Source: Fasciola hepatica
Lineage: Eukaryota; Platyhelminthes; Trematoda; Plagiorchiida; Fasciolidae
Reading direction: 5' to 3'
Assembly: GCA_948099385.1 (NCBI GenBank)
Contig: CANUEZ040000107.1
Coordinates: 496,001-560,000 of the forward strand
DNA length: 64,000 nucleotides
The notes below the pieces were generated by a model that was not told the origin of the DNA, did not search any database, and saw only the letters and a list, made by a program, of their open reading frames with translations. This document shows, in pieces, positions 18,787-29,899 of this stretch (position 1 is its first letter; each line of letters begins with the position of its first letter). Position numbers and translations under genes: made by a program.

Positions 18787-21710
18787 ATGACAACGGCTAG
18801 AGAGGATTTCCACGAATGTACGGTACACTCTCCGAAGGTGGATGACAGCACGACCCCTGTCAGCCTGGACGTTATGGCAACTCCTATAGAGATGGATTGG
18901 GAATCGTCGGAGGTTCCGGTCGTCAGCCGTCGTCATACACCCCAGTGGGGACATTCGAAGCAAAAAACTTGTCATCATCTCGGACGTTGCGCCTGAGAAC
19001 CATACGGGAGTAAATAACGAGGGACGCCTAAGTGAAGGAGCAAACGCGGTGGTGTTATATGCTAATGCGGGTAGTATAAGAAACAGATGGACGGAACTTG
19101 CCATACCCGCTGGGGAGCAGAGAGCGACAATGATTGCCGTTACGGAAACGTGGCTTTCTGAAGAAGACCACGTGCCTGGCCTAGTAAGTGACGGTTTTGC
19201 AGTTTATAGGCAGGGTGGAGAACACAATCGCCATGGTGGTGGGGTAACCATTGTCAATAGTTCAGGTGCAACCCACCTTGAGTCGCAGACCATATTAGGA
19301 AAACTAGCTGATATGAGACTGGATACCTTCCATCCTTGCTGGGCTTAGCAATAACGAACCTCCCCAGCGGTTTGTCTGGACCGCATTACTGTGCACAACT
19401 GAGCGAGAGTGACCACGTTTGTGTAAGAATCTCCCTATGAGTGCGGCAGCCCAAGGTACATCCGGGGCTGGTCAGACATTTCGGTAGTATGGGCATAGAT
19501 AATTGGGCGATGGGTTTGACCTGGGACACGATAGAGGGGGCTGTTGTCGGGGAGCGCTGGCAGGTCATAAAAGGATCCCCGATTGCCCTACGGGAAGAGT
19601 TTGCGCCCTTGGAACGAAGGAGTGGGGAGGGCGAATCCAAGTGGTGGAAGACTGCAATAGCCAAGGCCATCAAACGAAGAAGCTGCAGCTAGAACCAGTA
19701 AAAAGCTTTCGACAGTCAGCTAGCCTGGAACCGGCATACAGAGCTGAGAAACGAGACTGTGAGCCTTTTGAGAACTTTCAAGCGGGAAGTTGAGCTCAAA
19801 TTGGCCCAGTGCGTAAAACGACAGCCGAAAACATTCTACAGCTATGTGCAGCCGAAAGTCCCAAAAAAGAATGCCTTAGGTCCACTATCCACTAGGGATC
19901 ACTGTGTTGTCACCCATGACCAGGGCAAAGCAGACGCCCTGGGGGAATACTTTGGTAGTGGACATGAGATAGGCAGCACGGTACGAGTAGATCTGGCTCT
20001 AGTGCATCCCGCTCCGCAGCCATATGGGCTGAATCTCCCAGAGGAACTTGTGCTTAAGTACCTAAAGGAATGAAACAGACACAAGTCAGCGGGCCCAGAT
20101 GGCATCCTCCCAGCTATCATCAAACCGTTGACCGATATCATAGCTCCATCGGTATGCAAGCCGTACAGATCTACGTTGGACCAGGGTAAGCCGCCTCAGG
20201 ACTGGAAAGTCGCGGCAGTCGTGGCAATACATAAGAGCGGATTTAAGTCGGCTACGCAGAACTGCAGGCCGGTAAGCCTAACTAGCATTCTCTGTAAAGT
20301 TCTCGAGAAGATCATCCGTGCCCACATCTGCCAGCACTTACTGGAGAACTCCATGTTAGGTCTGGCCCAGCATGGAGTCCTGAAAAATCGATCTTGTCTA
20401 ACCAATCTCTTGTGCTTCTCAGATGAAGTAGCTCGACGACTGGACGAAGGTAAAGAAGTTGAGGTATGCTACCTCGACTTGAGCAAGGCGTTCGGCTCCG
20501 TTAATCATCGTCTTTTGCTATGAGAGATGGAGACTTTCGGTATAGGTGGGCCAGTATATAGGTGGCTGGAGGACTTCCTCTCCCACAGGACGCTTTATGT
20601 CAAAGTGGGGGACAGGTGCGCCAGTCTCGTGAGCGTCATTATCGGTGTATCTCGGGGATCCGTCCTAGGCCCTTTCCTATTCTTGTTATTTATTAATGAC
20701 GTAGCATCCGCTCTTCAATGGCCTAGCTTTATTTTTGCGGATGATGTGAAGATTGTTGGATCTAGGGGTAGGGCAGACTTCGGCAGGGAAACAGGTATGT
20801 CCTGGACTGGGTATGCAAATGAGACTTAACCCCGAATTTAAATGGTCAGAGCAGTGCAACGCTGCTGCACAAAAGGTTCGTGGTGAGCTCCTTAGACTGC
20901 GATCAGCTTTGTCTTGCCGGAAGCCGGAGATATTCGTACCTATTTACATGGCTATAGTGCGACCTCACTTAGGAGGTAGCGCGCAGGCTTGGACACCCTT
21001 CTACAAAAAGGAAGCCGCCTGCCTAGGGAACGTCCAATGTCTCGCCACGCGAATGGTTGAAGGGCAGAGGGGTAAGAATTACGAGCAGAGACTCTGTGAT
21101 CTGAATCTTTTCTCGTTGGAAAGGTGGAGAAGTCGAGGGGATTTCAGAAACTTTCTAGGTAATGAAGGGCTTTTCTGGCCTTAGACCAGATAGTCTATTT
21201 CAAGTGGCTTTAGACTCCAGAACAAGGGGACATGAAAAGAATTCGATGAAAGCCCGAGCTAGGTTGATGGCTAGATCGCGCTTCTTCAGCGACAGGGTTG
21301 TGAACAGTTGGAACGGTCTGCCTGGTGGAATGATAGATCTGCAGACAGTCCAATCCTTCAAAGGTGCCCTGGGTCGCAAGTGGTACGAGATATTTACTCG
21401 TAGTGAGCTTTGAGTATATCAACTAGATGGATGAGGGATAGCACTGTGGTCCTTCTGGAGTATGTTTTAATAGACTTTTTCACTGATTGCATACGGTCTC
21501 AGTGGACGCTCACGATGCATAGTGTCTCTTACAGTTGATGTGAGAAGAGGTTTTCGGTTTCCTTCTCATTTTTAACGGGGATTCAGCGAAGTACACCCGG
21601 CAGTGGTGGATGCATAACTGGTGTGCATACCATCGAAGGAATTCTGGAAGCTCGATTGGCCGTGGCCATTACCTGTCCTGTGCAAACTGAACTGAACTGA
21701 ACCGAACTGA
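18787..21710 (+). mobile_element. CR1-like LINE copy 1 (plus), internally deleted
   Basis: 5' leader with coding remnants, endonuclease N-terminus (19049-19348: LYANAGSIRNRWTELA, AVTETWLSEEDHVPG), then a jump to the EN-RT linker (EGAVVGERWQVIKGS, PLERRSGEGESKWW near 19540-19640). RT follows at 19759-20829 and the C-terminal region to 21413. The 3' UTR ends CCTGTGCAAACTGAACTGAA plus further ACTGA units at 21710. Most of the endonuclease and about 150 bases after the RT active site are deleted relative to copies 2 and 3. Confidence 0.88.
19759..21413 (+). pseudogene. CR1-like LINE copy 1 RT region (stops, frameshifts)
   Basis: FYSYVQPKVPKKNALG linker, then RT: VSLTSILCKVLEKIIRAHI, CYLDLSKAFGSVNHRLLL (motif A, Asp to Gly after AF), stop TGA at 20521-20523, METFGIGGPVYRWLEDFL, FIFADDVKIVG (active site near 20740), then a deletion. 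The C-terminal part has RPHLGGSAQAWTPFYKKEA and a two-base frameshift near 21150 that moves RPDSLFQVALDSRTRGHE into another frame. The TGA and the frameshift recur in copy 3. Confidence 0.87.
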
Positions 21711-21753
21711 TCTTCTGTCCAGGGCGGGAGCAGTTGAGGGCAACACGCAGGGA

Positions 21754-23348
21754 ATGGTTAGGGTTACACCCGACAGCCCAGCATTTGTCAAACCGGTTAA
21801 TGCCATAGTCTCGCTGAGAACGGGCACACCTGATGTTAAGAGGCCGAAGCTACATATAGCGAAACTGGAGATGACTCCTCTTGGGAAGTCAACACCTAAG
21901 GCCCAAGGAGTAAACCAGATACCAAAGGTGGCTTCAGGCTCCGGTAAACAAAAAGCCAAAGATCAGGAAGTTCGAAAGACCAAAAAGAAGGGGACTCACA
22001 GGGCATTCAGTCCGGTTGGTGTTGAGAAAGTACAGCCAGCCAGTCCGATTCTAAAGGAGACTCCCAAAAAGTCCTCTCTGGCGCAACCAACGAAGTTGAA
22101 GGTATCAGAGGGAAAAGCCGAGGAAACCAGTTGGGCTGAGGTGGTCGCAAGACCATCCCGGGCCATCGGTACGGCGACTCAAAAGGGGGTAACGTCCTTT
22201 GTGCATGTCGAGCCTGACACCGGGTCGAAGGGTGGACAAGAAAAAGCCACGAAACTCAGTGTCACTCGATATGCAAGATGCTACACCGCCGACACCTTTA
22301 GAGGCAAAAAACGGGGCATCACCTCGGGGATTGCGCCCGAGGATACCCTAGCCCTAGAATTAGCAATAAAGTCGGTAACGAGAACCAAGGAACCGTCAAT
22401 ATGGTACACCAACACCTGCAGTCTCCAGGGAAAAAGAGGGGAGTTGACGGCTAGGATCGCAGAGTCTGATGTCGTTGCGTTGACGGAAACTTGGATAAAG
22501 CCATATACTGACATGCGCTTCCAGGGATACGCTGCCTACAGACAGGATAGAACAGATGGAACGCAGGGGGCGGAGTGGCACTTCTAATACGGACCGATAT
22601 AGGCCATTGGGAGGCTCCGTTCAACTTAGTCTCCGGTAATGTACAGGTCAGATCCTGCTTTATTAGGATCGATAGGCGTACAGTATGCATTATCTGTATC
22701 TACAGGGAACCGCTAGCCACAGATAAGGAAGACGTTGAGCTCTTCCAAATGCTGGATGCGGTGCTGACACAGACAAAGGAGTTCATTTTACTAGGGGATC
22801 TCAACCTACCCGAAATTAACTGGGAAAGCGGGATCGCACCAAGGGGATCAACGGGCGACAAGTTTCTGCAGTGGGTCCAGTTACATGCACTTGCGCAGCA
22901 TGTGACACAGGCCACTAGACACAGAGGTGGACAGCACCCGTCTCTCCTTGACTTAATCATAACGCGGCACCATCAGGACGTTAAGGAAATTAAGTGGGAA
23001 GAGCCACTTGGAAAAAGTGATCATGTAGTCCTAAGGGTCACACTAAGACTAAGCAAGGCGCCGAAGGAAATCGTGTTACGTCGGCGCTATGGGAGAATCA
23101 ACATAGGTGAACTAAAGAGGGCGGCGGAGGAAATTCAGTGGACACCGAGACACACAAATGCCTCCGTAGAGGAACGTTGGGAGACCATCAAGATGGGGCT
23201 ACTCGAACTTACAGATGAGTTCGCACCCCTAACGGTGGCAAGCAGTAGAAATCTACCCCCATGGTGGAAGTCAAAAGTCCGCAAGGCCATAGTTATTCGT
23301 AGGCAACGATGGGCGGCGTACAAGCTGCACAGAACTCAGAGGGCATGA
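21754..23348 (+). pseudogene. CR1-like LINE copy 2: basic N-terminus and endonuclease
   Basis: Residues 1-200 are Lys/Pro-rich (KQKAKDQEVRKTKKKGTH) with no known domain. The AP-type endonuclease then starts at SIWYTNTCSLQGKRGELTAR, with VVALTETWI (catalytic Glu). A frameshift near 22575 is followed by IRTDIGHW, CIICIYREP, FILLGDLNLPEINWE, LLDLIITR and LGKSDHVVLRV (the Asp/His end motif). TAG near 23346 ends the second frame. The domain sequence is standard for CR1-clade LINEs. Confidence 0.87.
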
Positions 23349-23506
23349 AATAGCTATAAGATGGCTAGGAACAGGGCTCAAGAAATCCAAAGAGTGGAGA
23401 AATATGCCTTCGAGCGTCGGTTAGCTGCGTCGGTCCGCACAAACCCAAAGCGATTCTTCGCCTACGTGCAATCTCACAAACGTATGAGAGAGAGAGCGTA
23501 GCAACT

Positions 23507-25100
23507 TTGGAAGGAGCACAGGGACGACTAGCTCTAAACGACGAAGACAAGGCTGACATGCTCTTGGAATTCTTCAAGACCATATATCGACCAGAAAATA
23601 GTTTGGAGGAAAGAATGGAGGGCCCACAGGCGCCTCCAATACCCGAACTTACTGTAGGAGAAGAAGAAGTGTACGCGGAGCTGCAAAAGTTGAATAGAAA
23701 TAAAGCAGCAGGTCCAGACGGGATTCATCCAGCAATCGTACAGCCTCTGGCCGAGGTCCTGAAGGCTCCGGTGACGAAGCTGTATGAAAAGTCACTTAGA
23801 GAGGGAATTGTGCCGGGAGACTGGAGGAGAGCAACAGTGGTAGGCATTTACAAGAGTGGACCCGGCAAAAGGCGGAAAATTAGCGGCCGGTTAGCTTGAC
23901 TTCAGTACTGTGTTAGTGCCTGGAGCGAATAGTCAGGAAACAGATCTCTAGGCATTTGGTTCAACACAACCTCATATCAAATGCTCAGCATGGTTTTGTG
24001 GCAGGGCGATCCTGTCTGACGAATCTCCTGCTGTTCCTCGATGAGGTAACCAAGCGTCTGGACGAAGGGCAAACGATTGCGGTCTGTTACTTGGACTTCA
24101 GCAAGGCGTTTGATTCCGTGAACCACAGATTTCTGGACGTCAAACTGCAGTCCATGGGAATTGTTGGAAAGGCAAGACAATGGATAAGTAGTTTCCTAGC
24201 AGGGCGAACCTTTAGTGTTAAGGTGGGGAGTCATGTTTCAAAGCCGGAAGGTGTAACAAGTGGGGTGCCACAGGGCTCGGTGCTCGGCCCTCTGCTCTTC
24301 CTCATCTTCATGAATGACCTGGCACGTGGGCTTACAAACCCCATCTTTATGTTTGTCGATGACGTCAAGATAGCTGGAGTAGATATAGAACTTGACGTGT
24401 TAGCAGTGCAAAACTGGTCACGCAAATGGGACCTTCCACTAAACCTCACCAAGTGTCAATGCCTGGTCACAAATACAGGGGCTGGTGGGAATGGTGTGGG
24501 TTCGTTGCAAGTGGTCTCGCAGACCAAAGACTTAGGAGTTATAATGGACAACAGCTTTAAGCCATCAAAGCAGTGCACTTCAGCAGCCAATACGGCCAGG
24601 AGAGAACTCTTTCGAGTTAGATCCATTATGTCGTGTAGAGATCCGGAGATTTTCGTTCCGATATATCAGGCCATAGTTAGGCCGCATATGGAGTACTGCG
24701 TGCAGGCCTGGGCACCGTACTACCAGAAAGATATCGACTGTCTGGAGAAAGTGCAAGGGCTAGCCACTGGAATGGTGGCTGGGCAAAGGGGTTTTGACTA
24801 CACAGAGCGTCTCCGTGCCTTAGACCTATTCTCGATGGAAAGACGGCGCATTCGCGGGGATTTGATAGAAACCTTAAGGGTAATGAAATGACTGTCAGGA
24901 ATAAGACGAAAGGACCTTTTTTCTCTGATCCCCGAGAGAGGTACAAGGGGGCATAGCCTTAGATTACAAAGGAAGCATTCGAGGCTCCAAATTAGGGCGA
25001 AGTACTTCTCAAATAGAGTGGTACCCTGTTGGAATAAGCTCCCGGAAGAGGTCATAAATACCACAACCCTGAAGGCTTTTAAGAGAGCAGTAGACTGATT
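23507..25100 (+). pseudogene. CR1-like LINE copy 2: RT and C-terminal region
   Basis: RT begins LNRNKAAGPDGIHPAIVQPL (near 23690), with a frameshift near 23890. It resumes with AQHGFVAGRSCLTNLLLF, CYLDFSKAFDSVNHRF (motif A intact), TSGVPQGSVLGPLLFL (motif B) and MFVDDVKIAG (motif C as FVDD, near 24355). The C-terminal region is IVRPHMEYCVQAWAPYY, EKVQGLATGMVAGQRG, then a TGA at 24889 that interrupts DLIETLRVMK before SLRLQRKHSRLQIRAKYFSN. The RT core is the best preserved of the CR1-like copies here. Confidence 0.9.
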
Positions 25101-25349
25101 TTGGGTGGAAGTATACCCCGAGTTATGTTAAGCAGCTTTTAGGGTCAGATGCAATTTACTTATTGTTTCCACCTTAATCTGCCAGAGCTGATACTGCACA
25201 AAATTTCTGCCTTTCAGAAAAAGAAAATCACGCAGTGTTGGGAGCTACGGAAACGCGCCGAAAACACAACTATCTGGACACACGATTGGCTCTAGCCACA
25301 CCAAGTCCTGTGCAAACTGAACTGAACTGAACTGAACTGAACAGAAGAC

Positions 25350-25640
25350 GGTCTGCCTGGTGAAATGGTAGATCTGCAGACAGTCCAATCCTTCAAATGT
25401 GCCCTTGATCGCAAGTGGTACGAGATCTTTCCTTGTAGTGAGCCTTGAGAATATCAACTAGATGGATGACGGGTAGCACTGTGGTCCTTCTGGAGTATGT
25501 TTTAGCAGACTTTTTCCCTCATTGCATACTGTCTCAGTGAACGCTCACGTTGCATAATGCCTCTCGCAGTTGATGTGTGATGAGTTTTTCCATTTCCCTC
25601 TCATTTTTAGCGGGGATTCGACGAAATACACTCGGCAGAT
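25350..25640 (+). repeat. CR1-like LINE 3'-end fragment, itself 3'-truncated
   Basis: Matches copy 1 at about 21318-21606 (GTCTGCCTGGTG..., TGGTACGAGAT..., ACACTCGGCAG), with more differences than copies 1 and 3 show to each other. It starts right after the tail of copy 2 and stops at CGGCAG, where the RT sequence of copy 3 begins abruptly. Confidence 0.8.
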
Positions 25641-27017
25641 TGTATAGATCCACGTTGGACCAGGGAAAGCTGCCTCAGGACTGGAAAGTCGCGGCAGTCA
25701 TGGCAATACATAAGAGTGGGCCTAAGTCGGATGTGCAGAACTACAGGCCGGTAAGCCTAACTAGCATTCACTGTAAAGTTCTCGAGAAGATCATCCGTGC
25801 CCACATCTGCCAGCACTTACTGCAGCACTCCATGCTAAGCCCGGCGCAGCATGGATTCCTGAAAAATAGATCTTGCCTGACCAATCTCTTGTGCTTCTTA
25901 GATGAAGTAGCTCGACGACTGGACGAAGGTAAGGAAGTTGAGGTATGCTACCTCGACTTGAGCAAGGCGTTCGGCTCCGTTAATCATCGTCTTTTGCTAT
26001 GAGAGATGGAGACTTTCGGTATAGGTGGGCCAGTATATAGGTGGCTGGAGGACTTCCTCTCCCACAGGACGCTTTATGTCAAAGTGGGGGACAGGTGCTC
26101 CAGTTTGGTGAACGTCACCAGTGGTGTACCTCAGGGATCCGTCCTAGGCCCTTTCCTATTCTTGTTATTTATTAATGACGTAGCATCCGCTCTTCAATGG
26201 CCTGGCTTTATTTTTGCGGATGATGTGAAGATTGTTGGATCTAGGGGTAGGGCGGACTTGGGCAGGGAAATAGGCACTGTCCTGAACTGGGCATACAAAT
26301 GGGACTTACCTCTAAACACTCAAAAAAGCCATTTGTTGTCAAGGGCAACAGAGAGCCTAACTGTCGCTCATGATCAAGGGCTGTTCACCGTAGAGGCAGC
26401 CAGTAGGATTAGAGACCTGGGGATCATCATGAAAAGTGACTTCAAATGGTCGGAGCAGTGCAACGCTGCTGCGCATAAGGCTCGTGGTGAGCTCTTTAGA
26501 CTGCAATCAGCTTTGTCTTGCCGGAAGCCGGAGATATTCGTACCTATTTACAGGGCTATAGTGCGACCTCACTTAGGAGGTAGCGCGCAGGCTTGGACAC
26601 CCTTCTACAAAAAGGAAGCCGCCTGCCTAGGGAACGTCCAATGTCTCGCCACGCGAATGGTTGAAGGGCAGAGGGGTAAGAATTACGAGCAGAGACTCTG
26701 TGATCTGAATCTTTTCTCGTTGGAAAGGTGGAGAAGTCGAGGGGATTTCAGAAACTTTCTAGGTAATGAAGGGCTTTTCTGGCCTTAGACCAGATAGTCT
26801 ATTTCAAGTGGCTTTAGACTCCAGAACAAGGGGACATGAAAAGAATTCGATGAAAGCCCGAGCTAGGTTGATGGCTAGATCGCGCTTCTTCAGCGACAGG
26901 GTTGTGAACAGTTGGAACGGTCTGCCTGGTGGAATGATAGATCTGCAGACAGTCCAATCCTTCAAAGGTGCCCTGGGTCGCAAGTGGTACGAGATATTTA
27001 CTCGTAGTGAGCTTTGA
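25641..27017 (+). pseudogene. CR1-like LINE copy 3 RT and C-terminal region
   Basis: VSLTSIHCKVLEKIIRAHIC, AQHGFLKNRSCLTNLLCF, CYLDLSKAFGSVNH (Gly for Asp after AF), TGA at 26000-26002, then GGPVYRWLEDFLSHRT, TSGVPQGSVLGPFLFL, FIFADDVKIVG, WAYKWDLPLN, ASRIRDLGIIM. The same two-base frameshift as copy 1 occurs near 26755, so the last 83 codons are in another frame. Confidence 0.87.
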
Positions 27018-27320
27018 GTATATCAACTAGATGGATGAGGGATAGCACTGTGGTCCTTCTGGAGTATGTTTTAATAGACTTTTTCACTGATTGCATACGG
27101 TCTCAGTGGACGCTCACGATGCATAGTGTCTCTTACAGTTGATGTGAGAAGAGGTTTTCGGTTTCCTTCTCATTTTTAACGGGGATTCAGCGAAGTACAC
27201 CCGGCAGTGGTGGATGCATAACTGGTGTGCATACCATCGAAGGAATTCTGGAAGCTCGATTGGCCGTGGCCATTACCTGTCCTGTGCAAACTGAACTGAA
27301 CTGAACTGAACTGAACTGAC
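25641..27320 (+). mobile_element. CR1-like LINE copy 3 (plus), 5'-truncated
   Basis: Begins inside RT (LYRSTLDQGKLPQDWKVAAV) and runs to a CTGAA-repeat tail at 27288-27320. From about 26460 on it is almost base-for-base the same as copy 1 through the whole 3' UTR. Upstream, identity to copy 1 is patchy. It lacks the 150-base deletion of copy 1. Confidence 0.88.
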
Positions 27321-27387
27321 TGAATTGAATTGCGCTACACCGCTGCCTCATATTTAGCAAGGCCGGTTGCTTCCGATGTATTGAGCA

Positions 27388-27494
27388 GGTTCAGTTCAGT
27401 TCGGTTTGCACAGGACAGATAATGGTCACTGCCAATCGGGCGTCCAAAATTCCTTCGATTATATGCACACTAGGTATGTACCCACCACTGCTCA
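27388..27494 (-). repeat. CR1-like LINE 3'-terminal fragment, opposite orientation
   Basis: The reverse complement reads CAGTGGTGGGTACATA, then GTGTGCAT, ATCGAAGGAATT, CTGTCCTGTGCAAACCGAAC and CTGAA units. This is the last 100 bases of the same family, tail-to-tail with copy 3 about 70 bases away. Confidence 0.8.
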
Positions 27495-27634
27495 GAATCC
27501 TCGTTGTTCGATTATTGCAAGTGAAAGATACTGAGATTCTGTAACACGGCAACGAACGATCCGACGGTGCGTCAAAAACGACGACAACGACAACTTCAAG
27601 ACTTCAGGACAATAGCAGGGACGGCGGTTCGACG

Positions 27635-28173
27635 CGCCCAGTCAGCACAGGGGTGCGCATTTAAGTCCCAAAGTAGTTCCGCGAGGGACATGGAAAAATA
27701 ATTTTACTTCACTGAAAAAAAACACTATGGTGTACCAGCCCGGTCAGCACAAAGATAGAGCATTTAGTCCTATGAAGGCCTCTCAAGGGACTATTTTGGG
27801 ACTATTTCAGTAATGTGGTATGGGTTAGGGAATTGCGCCCGTTGCTTCAAGTGCGTCTCATATCATGGAAGTACACCTTGAATTCTTTGTAAAATGATAC
27901 TTTTTATAGGGATGTTGGGTCGTGGTAAGCAGTTTTCGAGGGTATTCACAGATCATGTTATTTTCTCCAAAGGAAATTGATGAAAGTTCATTAACTAGCA
28001 CGTCAAGATGAACGAATGTAGTAGGGCTTACCGAAATTTCAAAGTAAGGTGTGCAGGCCGCTGCATTTTTGGTCTGCTCAAAAATAGTCCCAAAACTGTC
28101 CCCTGGGTGTTTCAGATGGGACTAAATGGGGACGAATTTGAGACTAAATTGGGACTATTTTGCTGACTGGGCG
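27635..28173. mobile_element. 539-bp element with 13-bp terminal inverted repeats
   Basis: CGCCCAGTCAGCA at 27635-27647 and its exact complement TGCTGACTGGGCG at 28161-28173. Just inside both ends are many copies of TAGTCCC/GGGACTA (for example GGGACTATTTTGGGACTATT near 27793 and AAAATAGTCCC near 28081). A second AGCCCGGTCAGCAC-like copy lies at about 27740. There is no coding capacity. Perfect ends plus subterminal repeats suggest a non-autonomous DNA transposon (MITE-like). No clear target duplication: GACG precedes it and GACA follows it. Confidence 0.65.
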
Positions 28174-28569
28174 GACACCGGCAAGCAGGGTCGTCGGATG
28201 TGCCGGACGCAGCACTCTTCCGTGGAGGTTGCACTTGCATGATCTACAGGGGCATGAAACGAATAAGGACTAGATGAGTCGAAGCCCAGTAGATGCATAA
28301 GAAGGTATAAACACTTAAACCAGAGAGAATAAGAATGACGGTCTACATAGACAGCCATGCCAATGCGTCACTGCACTTACTGGGCTTCGGTTCATGGGGT
28401 TTCTCCGTAGTCTTCTGTCCCCAGCCACGTCTCTTTGCCCCCTCTATCCACTTATAAACCTCCCACTGACAGCACGGTCGATACTCTCAGCGGTTCATTG
28501 TCAAATAGTGTCGTAAATAATCCACATTCGCATAATTCACATTTCCTCAAGTCTCGTTAGCCTCTAAAC
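28174..28569. other. No gene recognised
   Basis: About 400 bases between the inverted-repeat element and the RTE endonuclease. It could be RTE 5' UTR. No reading frame or repeat is recognised. Confidence 0.35.
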
Positions 28570-29871
28570 CTGGGCTCCTTTAACTTGCGTACTCTCATGC
28601 AGGCTGGTCAGCAGGCGTCCCTAGCCATCACATTAGATTACCTGAAGATTGATGCTTGCTGCATAAGTAAAATGCGTATCCAGCATTCGAGCAGTGTGAT
28701 TCAGCTAACTGCTCCTGGTATCTCATCGAGGTATTTTCTGCGCACCTCAGGAGACGGAGCAGCTAGAGATTTGGGTCAACGAGGTGTAGGAATAGTCTTG
28801 ACTGACAAGGCTGAGGCTGCTTTGTTAGACTGAATCTCGGTTGATAGTCGTTTATGTGCTGTGAGACTCCAGGGGTCAGTGGGCGTTCGAAAGGAAAGTT
28901 GTGTTAAGCGCAATTTGTTTGTGGTCTCGGCGTACGCCCCAACGAACTGCAGCTCAGACTTGCAGAAAGATGAGTTCTATGATGCCCTCGCCACCCTCGT
29001 TCGCAGGAGCAAAGGCTCTGACACTGTAATGCTAGCTGGTGACTTCAATGCACAAGTTGGAAAACTAAATGCGTTAGAAACTTGTTTAGTTGGGCGTTGG
29101 ACTTTACCCGCTGAGCGAACAGATAACGGGGATAGTCTTCTCCAGTTTTGTGCAGACAACCGGTTGTTCTTGTCTATCACCAATTTCCGACACAGTTCGC
29201 GTCGCTCAGTGACATGGCACTCTACAGGTACTTTCAGTCAGATTGATCATATTGCCGTAAGCTTCCGGTGGCGCAGTTCTGTTCAGAACTGTAGATCTCA
29301 CTGTTCCGCGTACGTAGAGTCGGACCATACATGAGTTTTAATGCGATTATCTCTTCAGCTCCATGATCATCGTCGCAAACCGCAAACCCGGTTAGCCGTA
29401 CAACGTATATGTAATCCGAAAGTCTGCACCCGTTATGAGCAGAAGTTAGCACATAAGCTAGGACCTACGACGAATAGTAATGAAGATGAGCATTGGGCCC
29501 ATATCCAGCAGGCGATCCACGTATCAGCAGGTGTTGCCTGTGGTCCCAGATCCCATGTCCATCAAAGACACTGGATTACGCAAGAGTCGTCGAGTATAAT
29601 GGAGCAAAAGCGTCAGCTCTCGAACATTAAGGAGATGAATAAGATACGAAGACATCTAAAGAAGCAAGTTACGAAAAGCCTTAAGAATGATGGTGAAAAT
29701 TGGTGGGTCAAGGTGGCCGAAGAAATGGAAATAGCAGCTGCTTCAGGCAGCAGTCAAAGACTGTTCAAGCCTAATTGTGACACCGGTGGACGGCGCACCC
29801 AGGTCAGTGAAGCGATATGCGGTAGAAATGGAGAACCCATCCATGGCAAAGAGCAAACGCTGTACCGATAG
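28570..29871 (+). pseudogene. RTE copy A endonuclease and linker
   Basis: LGSFNLRTLMQAGQQASLAI, then IDACCISKMRIQ (catalytic Glu replaced, relatives have SETRIQ), GQRGVGIVLTDKAEAALLD then stop, LFVVSAYAPTNCSSD, VMLAGDFNAQVGKL, ERTDNGDSLLQFCADN, FSQIDHIAVSFRWRS and YVESDHT: the AP-type endonuclease of RTE-clade LINEs. The linker 29341-29871 includes KKQVTKSLKNDGENWWVKVA. This linker is almost identical in copy B. Confidence 0.85.
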
Positions 29872-29899
29872 GCCGAATATTTCAAGGAGCAGTTTAACT

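Larger units (their letters stand above)
21713..25345 (+). mobile_element. CR1-like LINE copy 2 (plus), longest copy
   Basis: Starts directly after the tail of copy 1 and ends in the same tail type (TGCAAACTGAACTGAACTGA, 25311-25343). It contains a basic ORF1-like or leader segment, complete endonuclease, RT and C-terminal region in order. It is interrupted by a frameshift near 22575, stops at 23346 and about 23500, a frameshift near 23890 and a TGA at 24889. Confidence 0.88.

Noticed and set aside
21686..21710. Short direct repeats (CTGAA)n considered as a repeat array of CRISPR type
   Set aside because: Pentamer tandem repeats without spacers at LINE 3' ends in a eukaryotic sequence.
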